In this document: positions 24,553 through 32,115 of the stretch, piece after piece
Numbering within the stretch: the stretch's first letter is position 1
Layout of the letters: every line of letters starts with the position of its first letter
DNA from: Eubacterium sp.
GTDB taxonomy: Bacteria; Bacillota; Clostridia; Lachnospirales; Lachnospiraceae
DNA length: 32,115 bases
Assembly (NCBI GenBank): GCA_024684035.1
Contig: JAIKXQ010000104.1
Location: 1-32,115, forward strand
Reading direction: 5' to 3'
Program-made: the position numbers and the translations under genes
The notes under the pieces: model-generated
Database searches by the model: none
What the model was told of the DNA's origin: nothing
What the model saw: only the letters and a program-made list of their open reading frames with translations

Positions 24553-24819
24553 TTATCCTCCGGAAGCGATGATCGACAGGATATGCTTGAAAAACTCCTG
24601 CATATTCACCAGAATCGTACTTCCCAGCATAAAGATCATGGCTACGATGGAGAGGAGCTTCAATACAAACATCAGTGTCTGTTCATTAATCTGCGTTGCC
24701 GCCTGGAAGATGGCAAGTATGATACCTACCAGCATGCTGACCAGAAGAAAGGGGAGTGCTATTCGAAGTGCCATCATGAAGGTCTGACGTACGATGTCGA
24801 TAACCTGCGAATTTGTCAT
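24553..24819 (-). CDS. fliQ: Flagellar export gate protein FliQ
   Basis: An 88-residue protein with two membrane segments. It has the FliQ pattern TFMMALRIALPFLLVSMLVG, then FQAATQINEQTLMFVLKLLS. Four copies join five FliP and one FliR in the export gate. Its place between fliP and fliR is the standard order. Confidence 0.97.
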   Translation of the reverse strand: MTNSQVIDIVRQTFMMALRIALPFLLVSMLVGIILAIFQAATQINEQTLMFVLKLLSIVAMIFMLGSTILVNMQEFFKHILSIIASGG

Positions 24820-24836
24820 TTCTCATCCCCCTCTGG

Positions 24837-25511
24837 CTAACGGAAGCTGCTGATAAGTGTAGAGAACAACAACTCCCATCCGTTTACGGAAACAAAAAGC
24901 AACAGCTTGAATGGCATGGATACCATCGTCGGCGGCATCATTGCCATACCCATGGACATCAGCGTTGTGGCCACCACGACATCGAGAAGCAAAAACGGCA
25001 GATAGATCAGGAAACCTGCCATAAAGCCCCGCTTGAGCTCACTAGTCATGAAAGCCGGCGTTACTATGGTAAGCGGATAGTCCTTGGGATTTTTGAGCTT
25101 TTTGGTTTTTGCCATTTTGACAAACTTATTCAGTGTTTTTGTCTCGGTGTTTTTCAGCATGAACTCTTTCATAGGAACCTGCATCCGTTCGATGGCCTGT
25201 TCCTGCGTGATCTCGCCTCTCTGATAAGGCTGATAGGCCTCTTCATTGATCTGCGTGATCGTCGGTGTCATGATGAATAACGTGAGAAACAGAGATATTC
25301 CAACCAGAACCATGTTCGGCGGAGACTGCTGAACTCCCAAAGCATTTCTGGTAAAGGACAGGATGATGATGGTTCTCACAAAAGAGGTCATCATAATCAC
25401 AATCGAAGGAAGCAATGCCACCAGGGTCAGCGTATAGATCATGGAGAGCGTCGGTGTATTTCCACCGTTCAATCCTGTGATAAGTTCAGATGCTGTCTGA
25501 AGATCATTCAT
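24837..25511 (-). CDS. fliP: Flagellar export gate protein FliP
   Basis: A 224-residue protein with four membrane segments. Key conserved stretches are SFVRTIIILSFTRNALGVQQ followed by PPNMVLVGISLFLTLFIM, the cytoplasmic or periplasmic loop with REGITQ-like sequence, and LKRGFMAGFLIYLPFLLLDV. Unlike many FliP proteins it has only a short polar N-terminus and no obvious cleavable signal peptide. Its start overlaps fliO by 8 bases. Confidence 0.97.
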   Translation of the reverse strand: MNDLQTASELITGLNGGNTPTLSMIYTLTLVALLPSIVIMMTSFVRTIIILSFTRNALGVQQSPPNMVLVGISLFLTLFIMTPTITQINEEAYQPYQRGEITQEQAIERMQVPMKEFMLKNTETKTLNKFVKMAKTKKLKNPKDYPLTIVTPAFMTSELKRGFMAGFLIYLPFLLLDVVVATTLMSMGMAMMPPTMVSMPFKLLLFVSVNGWELLFSTLISSFR

Positions 25512-25923
25512 CCTTCTCGCTGTCCTTTCTCTTATCTGCAGATCCTGTGTTCTTTTTTTCTTTTATGGGAAGTCCTGTATACCGGTGAAGATTATATTGC
25601 AGTGCGTCCCGGAAGCTCATGCTTCCGGACGTGCTGCATTTTTGTGTATCTGAAGTACTATCGACCGCTTCAAACTCTGTATCGAGTTCAGAAATAAGAT
25701 TGATTCCGCCACTAGTGGAACCAACGAGAAAAGACTGATCCTTTACACGGATAATCAATACGGCTCTGTCCTGTCCGACAGCAACCTGATCGATCACTTC
25801 CATATATCTGCCGCGCTGCGTGCGATTCCAGGTCTTTCCAAGGAACCGGCTGCTCAGATACGCGAGTACAAGGATCACTGCACAAACGAGAATTACCGAA
25901 ACGGTCGACAATACACCACCCAT
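25504..25923 (-). CDS. fliO: Flagellar biosynthesis protein FliO
   Basis: A 139-residue protein with one N-terminal membrane helix (about 6-27), followed by the small FliO beta domain (MEVIDQVAVGQDRAVLIIRV, then DQSFLVGSTSGGINLI at about 41-77) and a charged, unstructured tail. FliO helps assemble FliP. The ATG shares a base with the fliY stop (TGATG) and the end overlaps fliP, so fliY-fliO-fliP are tightly coupled. FliO is poorly conserved, and the call gains from its position. Confidence 0.9.
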   Translation of the reverse strand: MGGVLSTVSVILVCAVILVLAYLSSRFLGKTWNRTQRGRYMEVIDQVAVGQDRAVLIIRVKDQSFLVGSTSGGINLISELDTEFEAVDSTSDTQKCSTSGSMSFRDALQYNLHRYTGLPIKEKKNTGSADKRKDSEKDE

Positions 25924-27647
25924 CAGATCTGCTCCTTATAGATGTCCTTGTTCAGAATCTCTGTGATACGAATACCAAAGTTATCTTCTACAACTACGAT
26001 GTCGCCGTGGGCGATACACTCTCCGTTGACATAGAGATCTGCCTGTTCTCCGGCCATCTTGTCAAGAACAACAAGCGAACCCTGAGTCAGCTCGAGGATA
26101 TCCTTGATCGGCTTTCTGGTTCTTCCAACCTCAACGGAGATTTCCATGGGAACCTTCATCAGCATCTCGCGGTTATCGTCTACTTCCTCGCCGCCATCCG
26201 GTACATCGGTGTACTGTGGAGATTTCAAAGAACGAACGGTATTATTCTGTTTTGCTGCTCTTGCCTGATTCATCTGCACAGCTTCAAAAGCCTGGGCAGT
26301 TCTTTCAGCATCGGATTTTCGTTCCTTCTGCATTTCCACGAGCATCTGCATCATCTGGAACTGGGACTGCTGCATCGTAGAGAGCAACTGAGCCATGATC
26401 GGATCTGTTCCCACAGGCTGTGCGTACTGAACGCCTGCCACGGGCTGTGGTGCAGGTGCTGGAGCTGGTGCAGGCGCTGGCGCAGGAGCGGGCTGTGGTG
26501 CAGGTGCCGGATCCGGTGCAGCAGCGGCCTCTGACCTCACGCTGGCCATGATGGCATCCATCTGTTCCTGATTCAGCGGTTTTCCGCCGCCGGCAGCGTA
26601 GGAAGGCATCGAAGAAAGATCCGGAGCCGGTGCTGGAGCTGGAGCCGGTGCCGGCGCAGGAGCCGGATCGCCACCGCCCTTCATGCTCGCCATCAATGCG
26701 TCCATCTCTGCCTGACTGAGAGCTTTTCCTCCACCTCCGGAAGATGGTGCAGGTGCCGGTTCGGGTGCAGGTGCCGGTGCAGGATCGCCGCCTCCCTTCA
26801 TACTCGCCATCAGAGCATCCATTTCCGCCTGACTGAGGGCTTTCCCTCCGCCTCCGGAAGATGGTGCAGGATCCGGTGCAGGTGCAGGTGCAGGACCGCT
26901 AGAGGCCTCCATCTCGCCTTTTTTCTTGGCATTTTCCACGGCCTCTTCGCTCTGTCCTTTGAGCTTCGCCAACAGGGATCCTCCAACTTCATCCTCGAGC
27001 GGGATCTCTCTGGCACCGGGGGCTGTGACAGAAGAACCGTCTCCGGTTCCACTAAACGTATCCGCGTAGGGTTCCAGTAGTTTCTTAACAAGATCCATGG
27101 ACATGATGTTAAGAAATTCACTGCTCAGTTCATCACCGATCTCCAAAGAGAACCGGACAACTACTTCCTGCTTATCATCCGAGAAGTATTTATCCTTAAA
27201 GACTTTCTCATTCGCAATCTCGAAGGAAACCGGGGTCGAGATATCTACTCTGTATCCGAGAAATTCAGAAAGTGCTGTCGCGGAGGATCCCATCATCTGG
27301 TTCATAACCTCGCGAATCGCACTCTGGTTCATCTCATCAAGTTCGAATTCTTCCGGAGGAATTTCCATACCCATCATCATTCCGACGATGATGCGGACAT
27401 CCTCACGGCTGAACATGATTACGTTTTTGCCTGACAAACCTTCCACATACTGGATCTCAACGCCGACCGCCGGTTCAATTTCTTTGAACACAAATTCACT
27501 TCGGCTCTGTACTGATACTTTCGGAGTTGTGATATTCGTAGAAGTTCCAAGCATGGTTGAAACTGCTGTAGCCGAGGCACCAAGGCTGATGTTCATAATC
27601 TCGCCTATGGCATCGAGCTCCATCTCGTTAAAAACGGTGTCTCCCAT
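25923..27647 (-). CDS. fliY: Motor switch protein FliY: CheC-type phosphatase, triple CheY-docking linker, SpoA domain
   Basis: A 574-residue protein. Residues 10-195 hold two CheC-like units, each keeping the phosphatase ExxN pair: E16/N19 with P42, and E113/N116 with P139. Residues about 250-400 form a Pro-Ala-rich linker with three copies of a peptide like the CheY-P-binding start of FliM: LSQAEMDALMASMKGGG at 271-287 and again at 310-326, and LNQEQMDAIMASVRSE at 358-373. A Met/Gln-rich helix (about 410-465) leads to the SpoA (FliN) domain at about 495-570. In Bacillus, FliY dephosphorylates CheY-P at the switch and has one such peptide at its N-terminus. Here the N-terminus lacks it. The protein is much longer than the ~380-residue Bacillus one. 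Confidence 0.96.
   Translation of the reverse strand: MGDTVFNEMELDAIGEIMNISLGASATAVSTMLGTSTNITTPKVSVQSRSEFVFKEIEPAVGVEIQYVEGLSGKNVIMFSREDVRIIVGMMMGMEIPPEEFELDEMNQSAIREVMNQMMGSSATALSEFLGYRVDISTPVSFEIANEKVFKDKYFSDDKQEVVVRFSLEIGDELSSEFLNIMSMDLVKKLLEPYADTFSGTGDGSSVTAPGAREIPLEDEVGGSLLAKLKGQSEEAVENAKKKGEMEASSGPAPAPAPDPAPSSGGGGKALSQAEMDALMASMKGGGDPAPAPAPEPAPAPSSGGGGKALSQAEMDALMASMKGGGDPAPAPAPAPAPAPAPDLSSMPSYAAGGGKPLNQEQMDAIMASVRSEAAAAPDPAPAPQPAPAPAPAPAPAPAPQPVAGVQYAQPVGTDPIMAQLLSTMQQSQFQMMQMLVEMQKERKSDAERTAQAFEAVQMNQARAAKQNNTVRSLKSPQYTDVPDGGEEVDDNREMLMKVPMEISVEVGRTRKPIKDILELTQGSLVVLDKMAGEQADLYVNGECIAHGDIVVVEDNFGIRITEILNKDIYKEQI
26529..26850 (-). repeat. Internal repeats in fliY encoding three CheY-docking peptides
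   Basis: Copies lie at 26787-26837, 26670-26720 and 26529-26576. The first two encode identical 17-residue peptides and each is preceded by a Ser-Ser-Gly-Gly-Gly-Gly-Lys-Ala block, with a repeat unit of 117 bases. Codons differ at several third positions, so the duplication is not brand-new. The third copy is diverged. Pro-Ala dipeptide runs separate them. Confidence 0.92.
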
Positions 27648-27706
27648 TTCTTGTTCTCCTTCACTGATTCGTTACTGTTCTGTGTCGCAGGAGATCATCC
27701 TGCTTA

Positions 27707-28162
27707 CTACTTGCCGATATCCATGGCTTTTTGTGTCATCATTTTGATCGCATTCAGTGCAGTGACATTTGCCTCGTAGGATCTGGTTGCCGACATCGCG
27801 TCAACCGTCTCCTTCGTGACATCTACATTGGGCATCTCTACATAGCCGTTTACATCGGCATCCGGATGTGTCGGATTATATACACGTTTGGTTTCTCTCG
27901 TATCGTCAATAATGCCGGCGACACGAACACCTCTCTTTCCGGTGCTGATCACGGAAGAGCCCGTCCTTGCTGCCCGGAGTGCGTTCGCAAATGTCGTCTT
28001 CTTACCATAGCTGGCCAGAACGACATCCTTCCGGATGTAGGGACCTCCGTTTTCCGTACGTGTGGTATCCACGTTTGCAATATTCTCAGCTGCTATATCG
28101 AGACGAATACGCTGGGCGCTCATCCCCGAGGCGCTGATATCAAAAGAATCCAGAAACGACAT
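27707..28162 (-). CDS. flgC: Flagellar proximal rod protein FlgC
   Basis: A 151-residue protein with both FlgC ends: FDISASGMSAQRIRLDIAAE then NIANVDTTRTENGGPYIRKD (about 7-46), and VEMPNVDVTKETVDAMSATR followed by SYEANVTALNAIKMMTQKAM. The NVDTTRTENGGPY block is specific to FlgC among rod proteins. FlgC builds the proximal rod. Its usual place is directly after flgB and before fliE, but here it lies between cheY and fliY, with 59 bases before fliY and 30 after cheY. All key residues appear intact, so it should be functional. Confidence 0.95.
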   Translation of the reverse strand: MSFLDSFDISASGMSAQRIRLDIAAENIANVDTTRTENGGPYIRKDVVLASYGKKTTFANALRAARTGSSVISTGKRGVRVAGIIDDTRETKRVYNPTHPDADVNGYVEMPNVDVTKETVDAMSATRSYEANVTALNAIKMMTQKAMDIGK

Positions 28163-28192
28163 CTTTCAGCTCCTTACTGCTGATCACTTCTA

Positions 28193-28558
28193 TCAGCCGA
28201 GAATGTCCTTTACTGTTGCACAGATACGCTCAGCATTAAACGGTTTTACGACGAAGTCTCTGGCGCCATTCTTAATGGCTTCAACTACCATGCTCTCCTG
28301 TCCCATCGCTGTACACATAACGACCTTCGCATTCGGATCTCCCTCACGGATTTTCTTCAGAGCCTGAAGGCCATCCATATTGGGCATGGTAATATCCATG
28401 ATTACAAGATCCGGCTTCTCGTCGTTATACTTCTGGCAGGCATCAACTCCATCCTGTGCCTCTACAAAAGTAGCATCTGCGTATCCTCCCTTTGTGAGAG
28501 AGTTCTTTACCATCATTCGCATAAATGCAGCGTCATCTACCAGCAATATCTTAGCCAT
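28193..28558 (-). CDS. cheY: Chemotaxis response regulator CheY
   Basis: A 121-residue single-domain receiver. The acidic pocket is D8-D9, the phosphoacceptor is Asp55 in VIMDITMPNMDG, Thr83 is the switch residue in CTAMGQ and Lys105 is in VVKPF. There is no output domain. Phosphorylated CheY binds the switch through the docking peptides of FliM (29753 start) and FliY and changes rotation. Placement next to fliM and fliY is standard for Bacillota, although flgC sits between it and fliY. Confidence 0.96.
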   Translation of the reverse strand: MAKILLVDDAAFMRMMVKNSLTKGGYADATFVEAQDGVDACQKYNDEKPDLVIMDITMPNMDGLQALKKIREGDPNAKVVMCTAMGQESMVVEAIKNGARDFVVKPFNAERICATVKDILG

Positions 28559-28646
28559 TGTATTTCTCCTTCATCTTTATAATTAGCTTGGTTCACTTGT
28601 TTCTCGTCATTCAATAAGTCTGACCGGACAGCATTGCCTGTGCCCG

Positions 28647-29753
28647 TTACTCCATGGATCCGTCGTCGATTCCGCTGACAGAAGCAGCTAACTCCTTCAC
28701 GCCTTCGTCATCTTCTTCCAGACCACTCGGCCTTATCGCCTCCACCTCCTCTTCCTCGATTCTTTCACAGATTTCAATTGCGATGTTCTTGTGATGAACT
28801 CCCATGGTTCCTTTAAACCAGGGCTGCTTGCCGACAAACAGTGACAAGGTTGCATCTTTTGATTTGTTCATATCAATAACATCTCCGACCTGAAGCCTGT
28901 ACAGGTCTTCCATCGTCAATCTGACGGTACCGAGCTGAGCTGTTAGAGGGAACTTGGTCTCCTTCAAATGGCTCATGATTACCTCGGAATTGTTGGAGTA
29001 TGTAAAGCCTCTTGCAATGTGTTTCCTATTGTCGATGGTTCTGAAAATCTGCTCCAGAAGAGTACCCGGTATACAGATCCGGATCTTCTCGGAGGCAATT
29101 CCCGTGACATCGACGTTCAGGTGTATGAGTACGACAGTCTCATCGAGTCCTACTTCCTGAATCATAGACGGGTTCTCTTCCACCTTCTGGGGACGAAAAT
29201 CCACCGTCAGGTAATTGGAGAAACCATCTCCGAGAGCATGAATGATGTACTCCAGTATTCGCTTATAGAGTGACATCTCCACATCAGAGTATCGATAATT
29301 CTCCTCTGTGCTTATTACCTGTTCTCCGCCTCCGAGCATATGACTCATCAGCGTGAGTATGAGTCCCGGTGTTACGTAGATCATCATCGGGACGCTGAAT
29401 TTACCTTTCTCAGGCATTACAGTATCTATGATCGTCATACAGTCGTTCTCGTGGAACGAATTCACATATTCATAGTATCGACTCTCCCGCAGCTCCATGA
29501 CGGTAATATCAGTCATCGTCCTGAAGATACCGTTGACCTGAGATGTCAGAATTCTGGCATAGTTCTCAAAGATACTCCGGAGGAGTTTCAGTTTTTCTTT
29601 TGTGAATTTTCGCGGACTGTAGAAATCATACTTGTTGTAATCATCTTCGGATTCAACGACCGGCTCCTCCTCAACCTCCGGCGGATCGTCAGGTGAACCC
29701 TTCATTGACTGCAATAGTGCATCAATCTGACTCTGCGATAAAACGTCTGCCAT
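28647..29753 (-). CDS. fliM: Flagellar motor switch protein FliM
   Basis: A 368-residue protein. The N-terminal CheY-P-binding peptide is LSQSQIDALLQSMKG (5-19). The CheC-like middle domain (about 45-230) includes SRYYEYVNSFHENDCMTIID and GGGEQVISTEENYRYSDVEM. The SpoA domain follows at about 255-330 (LGTVRLTMEDLYRLQVGDVI). Its C-terminus adds about 40 acidic residues. It joins FliG and FliY in the C-ring. It begins 35 bases after motB, with no fliL between. Confidence 0.97.
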   Translation of the reverse strand: MADVLSQSQIDALLQSMKGSPDDPPEVEEEPVVESEDDYNKYDFYSPRKFTKEKLKLLRSIFENYARILTSQVNGIFRTMTDITVMELRESRYYEYVNSFHENDCMTIIDTVMPEKGKFSVPMMIYVTPGLILTLMSHMLGGGEQVISTEENYRYSDVEMSLYKRILEYIIHALGDGFSNYLTVDFRPQKVEENPSMIQEVGLDETVVLIHLNVDVTGIASEKIRICIPGTLLEQIFRTIDNRKHIARGFTYSNNSEVIMSHLKETKFPLTAQLGTVRLTMEDLYRLQVGDVIDMNKSKDATLSLFVGKQPWFKGTMGVHHKNIAIEICERIEEEEVEAIRPSGLEEDDEGVKELAASVSGIDDGSME

Positions 29754-29788
29754 GTCTCTTTCCTTCTCACGTTTGGTCGACAGTTACA

Positions 29789-30667
29789 TCATGGACTTCC
29801 CACTGCTGATGCGGCAGCTTCCTCTCCAAAAGATAACTCCGTATTCGGATCGCCATCCGTCACAACTGTTGTGGCACTGTTGGCTCCGCTGGCCATCTCT
29901 TCGATGTACTCATCGGGGTTTCTGGCTTCGGCACCGGCGTCGATCAGAAGGATCTCGACTCGCCTGTTGGCTGCACGCCCCTCTTCTGTTGAGTTGTCCG
30001 CAATCGGTCGATACTCACCGTATTCCATACTGACAAGTTTCGCGGGTTCAATTACATTCTTTTCCTGGATAAAGACCAAAACTTCCGCTGCACGCATGGA
30101 AGCCAGCATACGGTCTCCACGGATGCTGTCAGTCTTTGCAGACTGTGCAGCGGCGGTATGTCCCATGATATTGATCTGTGAGACCTGATCCTTTTCCGGC
30201 GCCAGTACCGTGCAAAAGATGTCCAGTGCCTGACGTCCGGATGCCGTCAGTGCGGAAGAATCACCTTCGAAGAAAGCCTTGTTCTTGAACTCGATAAAGG
30301 TATAATCCTTTCCCCTGGATACCTGCACATCACTGATTCCGGCTGCATCCATTTGCTGTGCAAACATGATATAAAGAGAATTCACGTCATCCACGGAATT
30401 TTCCGGCATTGTAGACTCACCGGCAACGATGTTCTCGACAGAACTGGTGGACACGACCTGCGCATCCAGCTTCATTTCCGCCGAATCCTTGTCGCTGTCC
30501 GTCATACCCGGGTAAATACTCTTTACGAAGAGTTCCCATTTACTCTGATCCAGGCTGGACATGGAATACAGAAGTACGAAGAATGTCATCAGAAGGGTAA
30601 CCAGGTCACCGTAGGTGTCCATCCAGTTACCACCTTCATCTCCGCCTCCACCTTTCTTCTTGGCCAT
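29789..30667 (-). CDS. motB: Flagellar stator protein MotB
   Basis: A 292-residue protein. A short Lys/Gly-rich N-terminus leads to a single membrane helix with the proton-carrying Asp21 in MDTYGDLVTLLMTFFVLLYS. A plug/linker follows, then an OmpA-type peptidoglycan-binding domain at about 120-250 (INIMGHTAAAQSAKTDSIRG, ending RRVEILLIDAG). MotB anchors the stator to the wall. The start lies 3 bases after the motA stop, with GGAGGAGG in the end of motA. Confidence 0.97.
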   Translation of the reverse strand: MAKKKGGGGDEGGNWMDTYGDLVTLLMTFFVLLYSMSSLDQSKWELFVKSIYPGMTDSDKDSAEMKLDAQVVSTSSVENIVAGESTMPENSVDDVNSLYIMFAQQMDAAGISDVQVSRGKDYTFIEFKNKAFFEGDSSALTASGRQALDIFCTVLAPEKDQVSQINIMGHTAAAQSAKTDSIRGDRMLASMRAAEVLVFIQEKNVIEPAKLVSMEYGEYRPIADNSTEEGRAANRRVEILLIDAGAEARNPDEYIEEMASGANSATTVVTDGDPNTELSFGEEAAASAVGSP

Positions 30668-30670
30668 GGA

Positions 30671-31471
30671 TTAACCTTCACCTCCTCCATCACTCTGCGC
30701 AAGGATCTTAAGCTGCTGCTTCGTCTTGAGGGAAGCAAGCAGATGCTCTCGGATGTACTTGGGATTCTCTCCGGACTGAATGGAGATTACTCCCTCGATG
30801 ATAGTCGAGCAGTAGAGCACCTCTTCGTTCTCACGAACCGAAAGCTTCTGCGCGATGGGATGGAAAATAATATTGGAAAAAGCCGATCCGTAGAATGTAG
30901 TGATCAGCGCGACACCCATATCCTGACCAAGGGTACTGGCTCCGCCGCCACCGGAAAGATCCATACCTTTCAGCATGTTTACCAGACCTACCAGTGTACC
31001 GATCATTCCGAAGGCCGGTGCAAGAGCGGATCCCTTGATGTAGAGTCCCCTCGCCTCTTCGTGACGTGTCATCATATCGTCGAGCTGTCGTTCTAGAACA
31101 AATCTTACCTTATCCGGATCGTTGGCATCGACAATCATCAGTACCGCCGCCTTGAAGAAGGGCTCTGTAATCTCTCCTGCTTTTTCCTCCAGCGCCAGAA
31201 GTCCACTCTGCCTTGCAACCATAGCGAGCTCAACAATCTTATCAACCACCGCCGGAACATCATAGCCTTTTCCTCTGAAACATATACCGATATGCTTCGG
31301 TACATCTTTCAGAATCCGGATCGGGTAACAGGCGATCAGACCGGCGATGGTACCACCGATAACGATCAGCAGTGAAGGTGCATCGAAGAAGTTTCCGAGT
31401 TTTGGAATTGTAATACCGTTTACAATAAGGAATGCAGCCAAGGCCCATCCTAAAATTGTCGTTATATCCAT
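30671..31471 (-). CDS. motA: Flagellar stator protein MotA
   Basis: A 266-residue protein with four membrane segments. The conserved PAFGMIGTLVGLVNMLKGM (about 152-170) contains the functionally important proline, and ALITTFYGSAFSNIIFHPIA (188-207) spans the last helix. The charged cytoplasmic loop lies at about 65-145. MotA and MotB form the stator that uses the ion gradient to turn FliG. Whether H+ or Na+ is used cannot be read with confidence. Confidence 0.97.
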   Translation of the reverse strand: MDITTILGWALAAFLIVNGITIPKLGNFFDAPSLLIVIGGTIAGLIACYPIRILKDVPKHIGICFRGKGYDVPAVVDKIVELAMVARQSGLLALEEKAGEITEPFFKAAVLMIVDANDPDKVRFVLERQLDDMMTRHEEARGLYIKGSALAPAFGMIGTLVGLVNMLKGMDLSGGGGASTLGQDMGVALITTFYGSAFSNIIFHPIAQKLSVRENEEVLYCSTIIEGVISIQSGENPKYIREHLLASLKTKQQLKILAQSDGGGEG

Positions 31472-31552
31472 GTGACAGGCATCCTCCTTTGCCTCGAGAT
31501 GAAATGCCGGTTATGAAAACCAGTAGTTCTCATCTGTCAATATGTTATGTAT

Positions 31553-31783
31553 CTACCGGTCATGAATCTGCATTTCCTGCGAGTCTTTCACTTTGTCACG
31601 AAACAGTGCACAGGAATGGATAAACTCCTGCGTCTGAAGAATGATTGATTCCACACTGTCCTTCACGAGATAATAATCCCCGTTTGCCATCTTTACTTTC
31701 GTCTCCGGGATCTGCTCCAGAAACAGTATCTGGAAATAATTCAGATAGATCACTTCCCCGTTTAATCGAACAAGCTTAATCAT
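31553..31783 (-). CDS. flbD: FlbD/SwrD-family flagellar protein
   Basis: A 76-residue protein matching the FlbD family: MIKLVRLNGEVIYLNYFQIL followed by FLEQIPETKVKMANGDYYLV and KDSVESII. In Bacillus the homologue SwrD (YlzI) raises motor power and sits near the stator genes. The start at 31783 is chosen because GAGGGAC is just upstream and the family begins with MIKL. An in-frame ATG at 31834 adds 17 residues of no family match. It precedes motA, in the usual order flgE-flbD-motA. Confidence 0.93.
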   Translation of the reverse strand: MIKLVRLNGEVIYLNYFQILFLEQIPETKVKMANGDYYLVKDSVESIILQTQEFIHSCALFRDKVKDSQEMQIHDR

Positions 31784-31864
31784 ACCGTCCCTCACATCCT
31801 TTGACTGTCTGAATTGACTGTGAAATGCCGTCATCTCATTAACAGAAACCTATAATGATAAGCC

Positions 31865-31906
31865 GCCCGGGTTGCCGGACATGGCTAAATTTTTAGCAAC
31901 CCGGGC
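31865..31906. other. Stable hairpin between flgE and flbD
   Basis: Perfect 11-base arms GCCCGGGTTGC (31865-31875) and GCAACCCGGGC (31896-31906). The loop holds a competing GCTAAA/TTTAGC pair (31884-31889 with 31892-31897) that uses two bases of the outer stem. No U-run follows on the minus strand, so it is more likely a processing, stabilising or partial-termination element than a full terminator. Confidence 0.7.
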
Positions 31907-31947
31907 AGCGATCTATGCTACATGCGCAGCATCAATCAGCATTGACG

Positions 31948-32115
31948 TTATCTCTTCATATTTACGAGTTCCTGAAGAACTTCATCACTTACAGTGATCA
32001 GCTTCGCATTTGCCTGAAAACCACGCTCGGTGGTGATCATATCCGAGAACTCCTTTGCCAGATCGACGTTGGACCCCTCGAGATAGCCGCCCATCAGAGA
32101 CGGGGTTGCGCCTCC
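31948..32115 (-). CDS. flgE: Flagellar hook protein FlgE, C-terminal end (cut by window edge)
   Basis: The last 55 residues of FlgE: MGGYLEGSNVDLAKEFSDMI then TTERGFQANAKLITVSDEVL and a final VNMKR before TAA. This C-terminal helix is typical of hook proteins and polymerises with the N-terminal helix, which lies past the right edge. The gene is followed by the hairpin at 31865-31906 and flbD. Confidence 0.93.
   Translation of the reverse strand, partial: GGATPSLMGGYLEGSNVDLAKEFSDMITTERGFQANAKLITVSDEVLQELVNMKR

Noticed and set aside
26420-26890. Possible CRISPR or tandem DNA satellite
   Set aside because: The repeats are in frame and encode Pro-Ala runs and docking peptides within FliY.
31861-31910. 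c-di-GMP riboswitch between flgE and flbD
   Set aside because: No GEMM core or second stem is visible, only one hairpin with a competing inner stem.

Overview
This window is almost entirely one flagellar and chemotaxis locus from a monoderm anaerobe of the Bacillota. Clostridia is likely and Lachnospiraceae is the best guess. That placement is inference, resting on gene content and order: a FliA/WhiG-type sigma factor, FlgM, FliW and CsrA, FliY rather than short FliN, FlbD next to motAB, FlhP/FlhO-type rod proteins, CheD and CheV. Base composition looks about half G+C by eye. I recognise no phage, insertion sequence, CRISPR array, tRNA or rRNA.

Left part (1-4133, minus strand): a FliK-like protein, a short FlhB-like protein (FlhX/YlqH type), a lytic transglycosylase, a PilZ protein and the start of a family 2 glycosyltransferase run toward the left edge. 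Next is a 381-base divergent control region with two adjacent perfect palindromes. The filament-assembly genes flgM, flgN, flgK, flgL, fliW and csrA then run on the plus strand (4515-9590) and end at a long bidirectional terminator. Flagellin (hag/fliC), which often follows csrA, is not here.

Middle part (9818-15582, minus strand): fliD has its own sigma-28-like promoter. It is followed by fliS (with another such promoter), a FliT-like gene, a 376-base highly structured non-coding stretch, and a large protein related to nucleotidyltransferases that has lost the expected acidic catalytic residues.

Right part (15643-32115, minus strand): one long operon enters from the right edge: flgE (partial), flbD, motA, motB, fliM, cheY, flgC, fliY, fliO, fliP, fliQ, fliR, flhB, flhA, fliA, two FlgF/FlgG-type rod genes, cheD, cheV and a ComFB-family gene. 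It ends in an intrinsic terminator. It builds the stator, switch and export gate, makes sigma-28, and adds CheY-P handling. Several genes usual in this order are missing: fliL, flhF, flhG and cheB-cheA-cheW. A flgC sits in an unexpected place.

The strongest new-looking signal is in FliY. Its CheY-P-docking peptide, normally single and N-terminal, occurs three times inside a Pro-Ala-rich linker between a doubled CheC-type phosphatase module and the SpoA domain. The second is a consistent promoter pattern, TTAT, 15-16 bases, then a GCCGATAT-like box, in front of five flagellar units. Third, two possible c-di-GMP-linked proteins (PilZ and ComFB) flank the motility genes.
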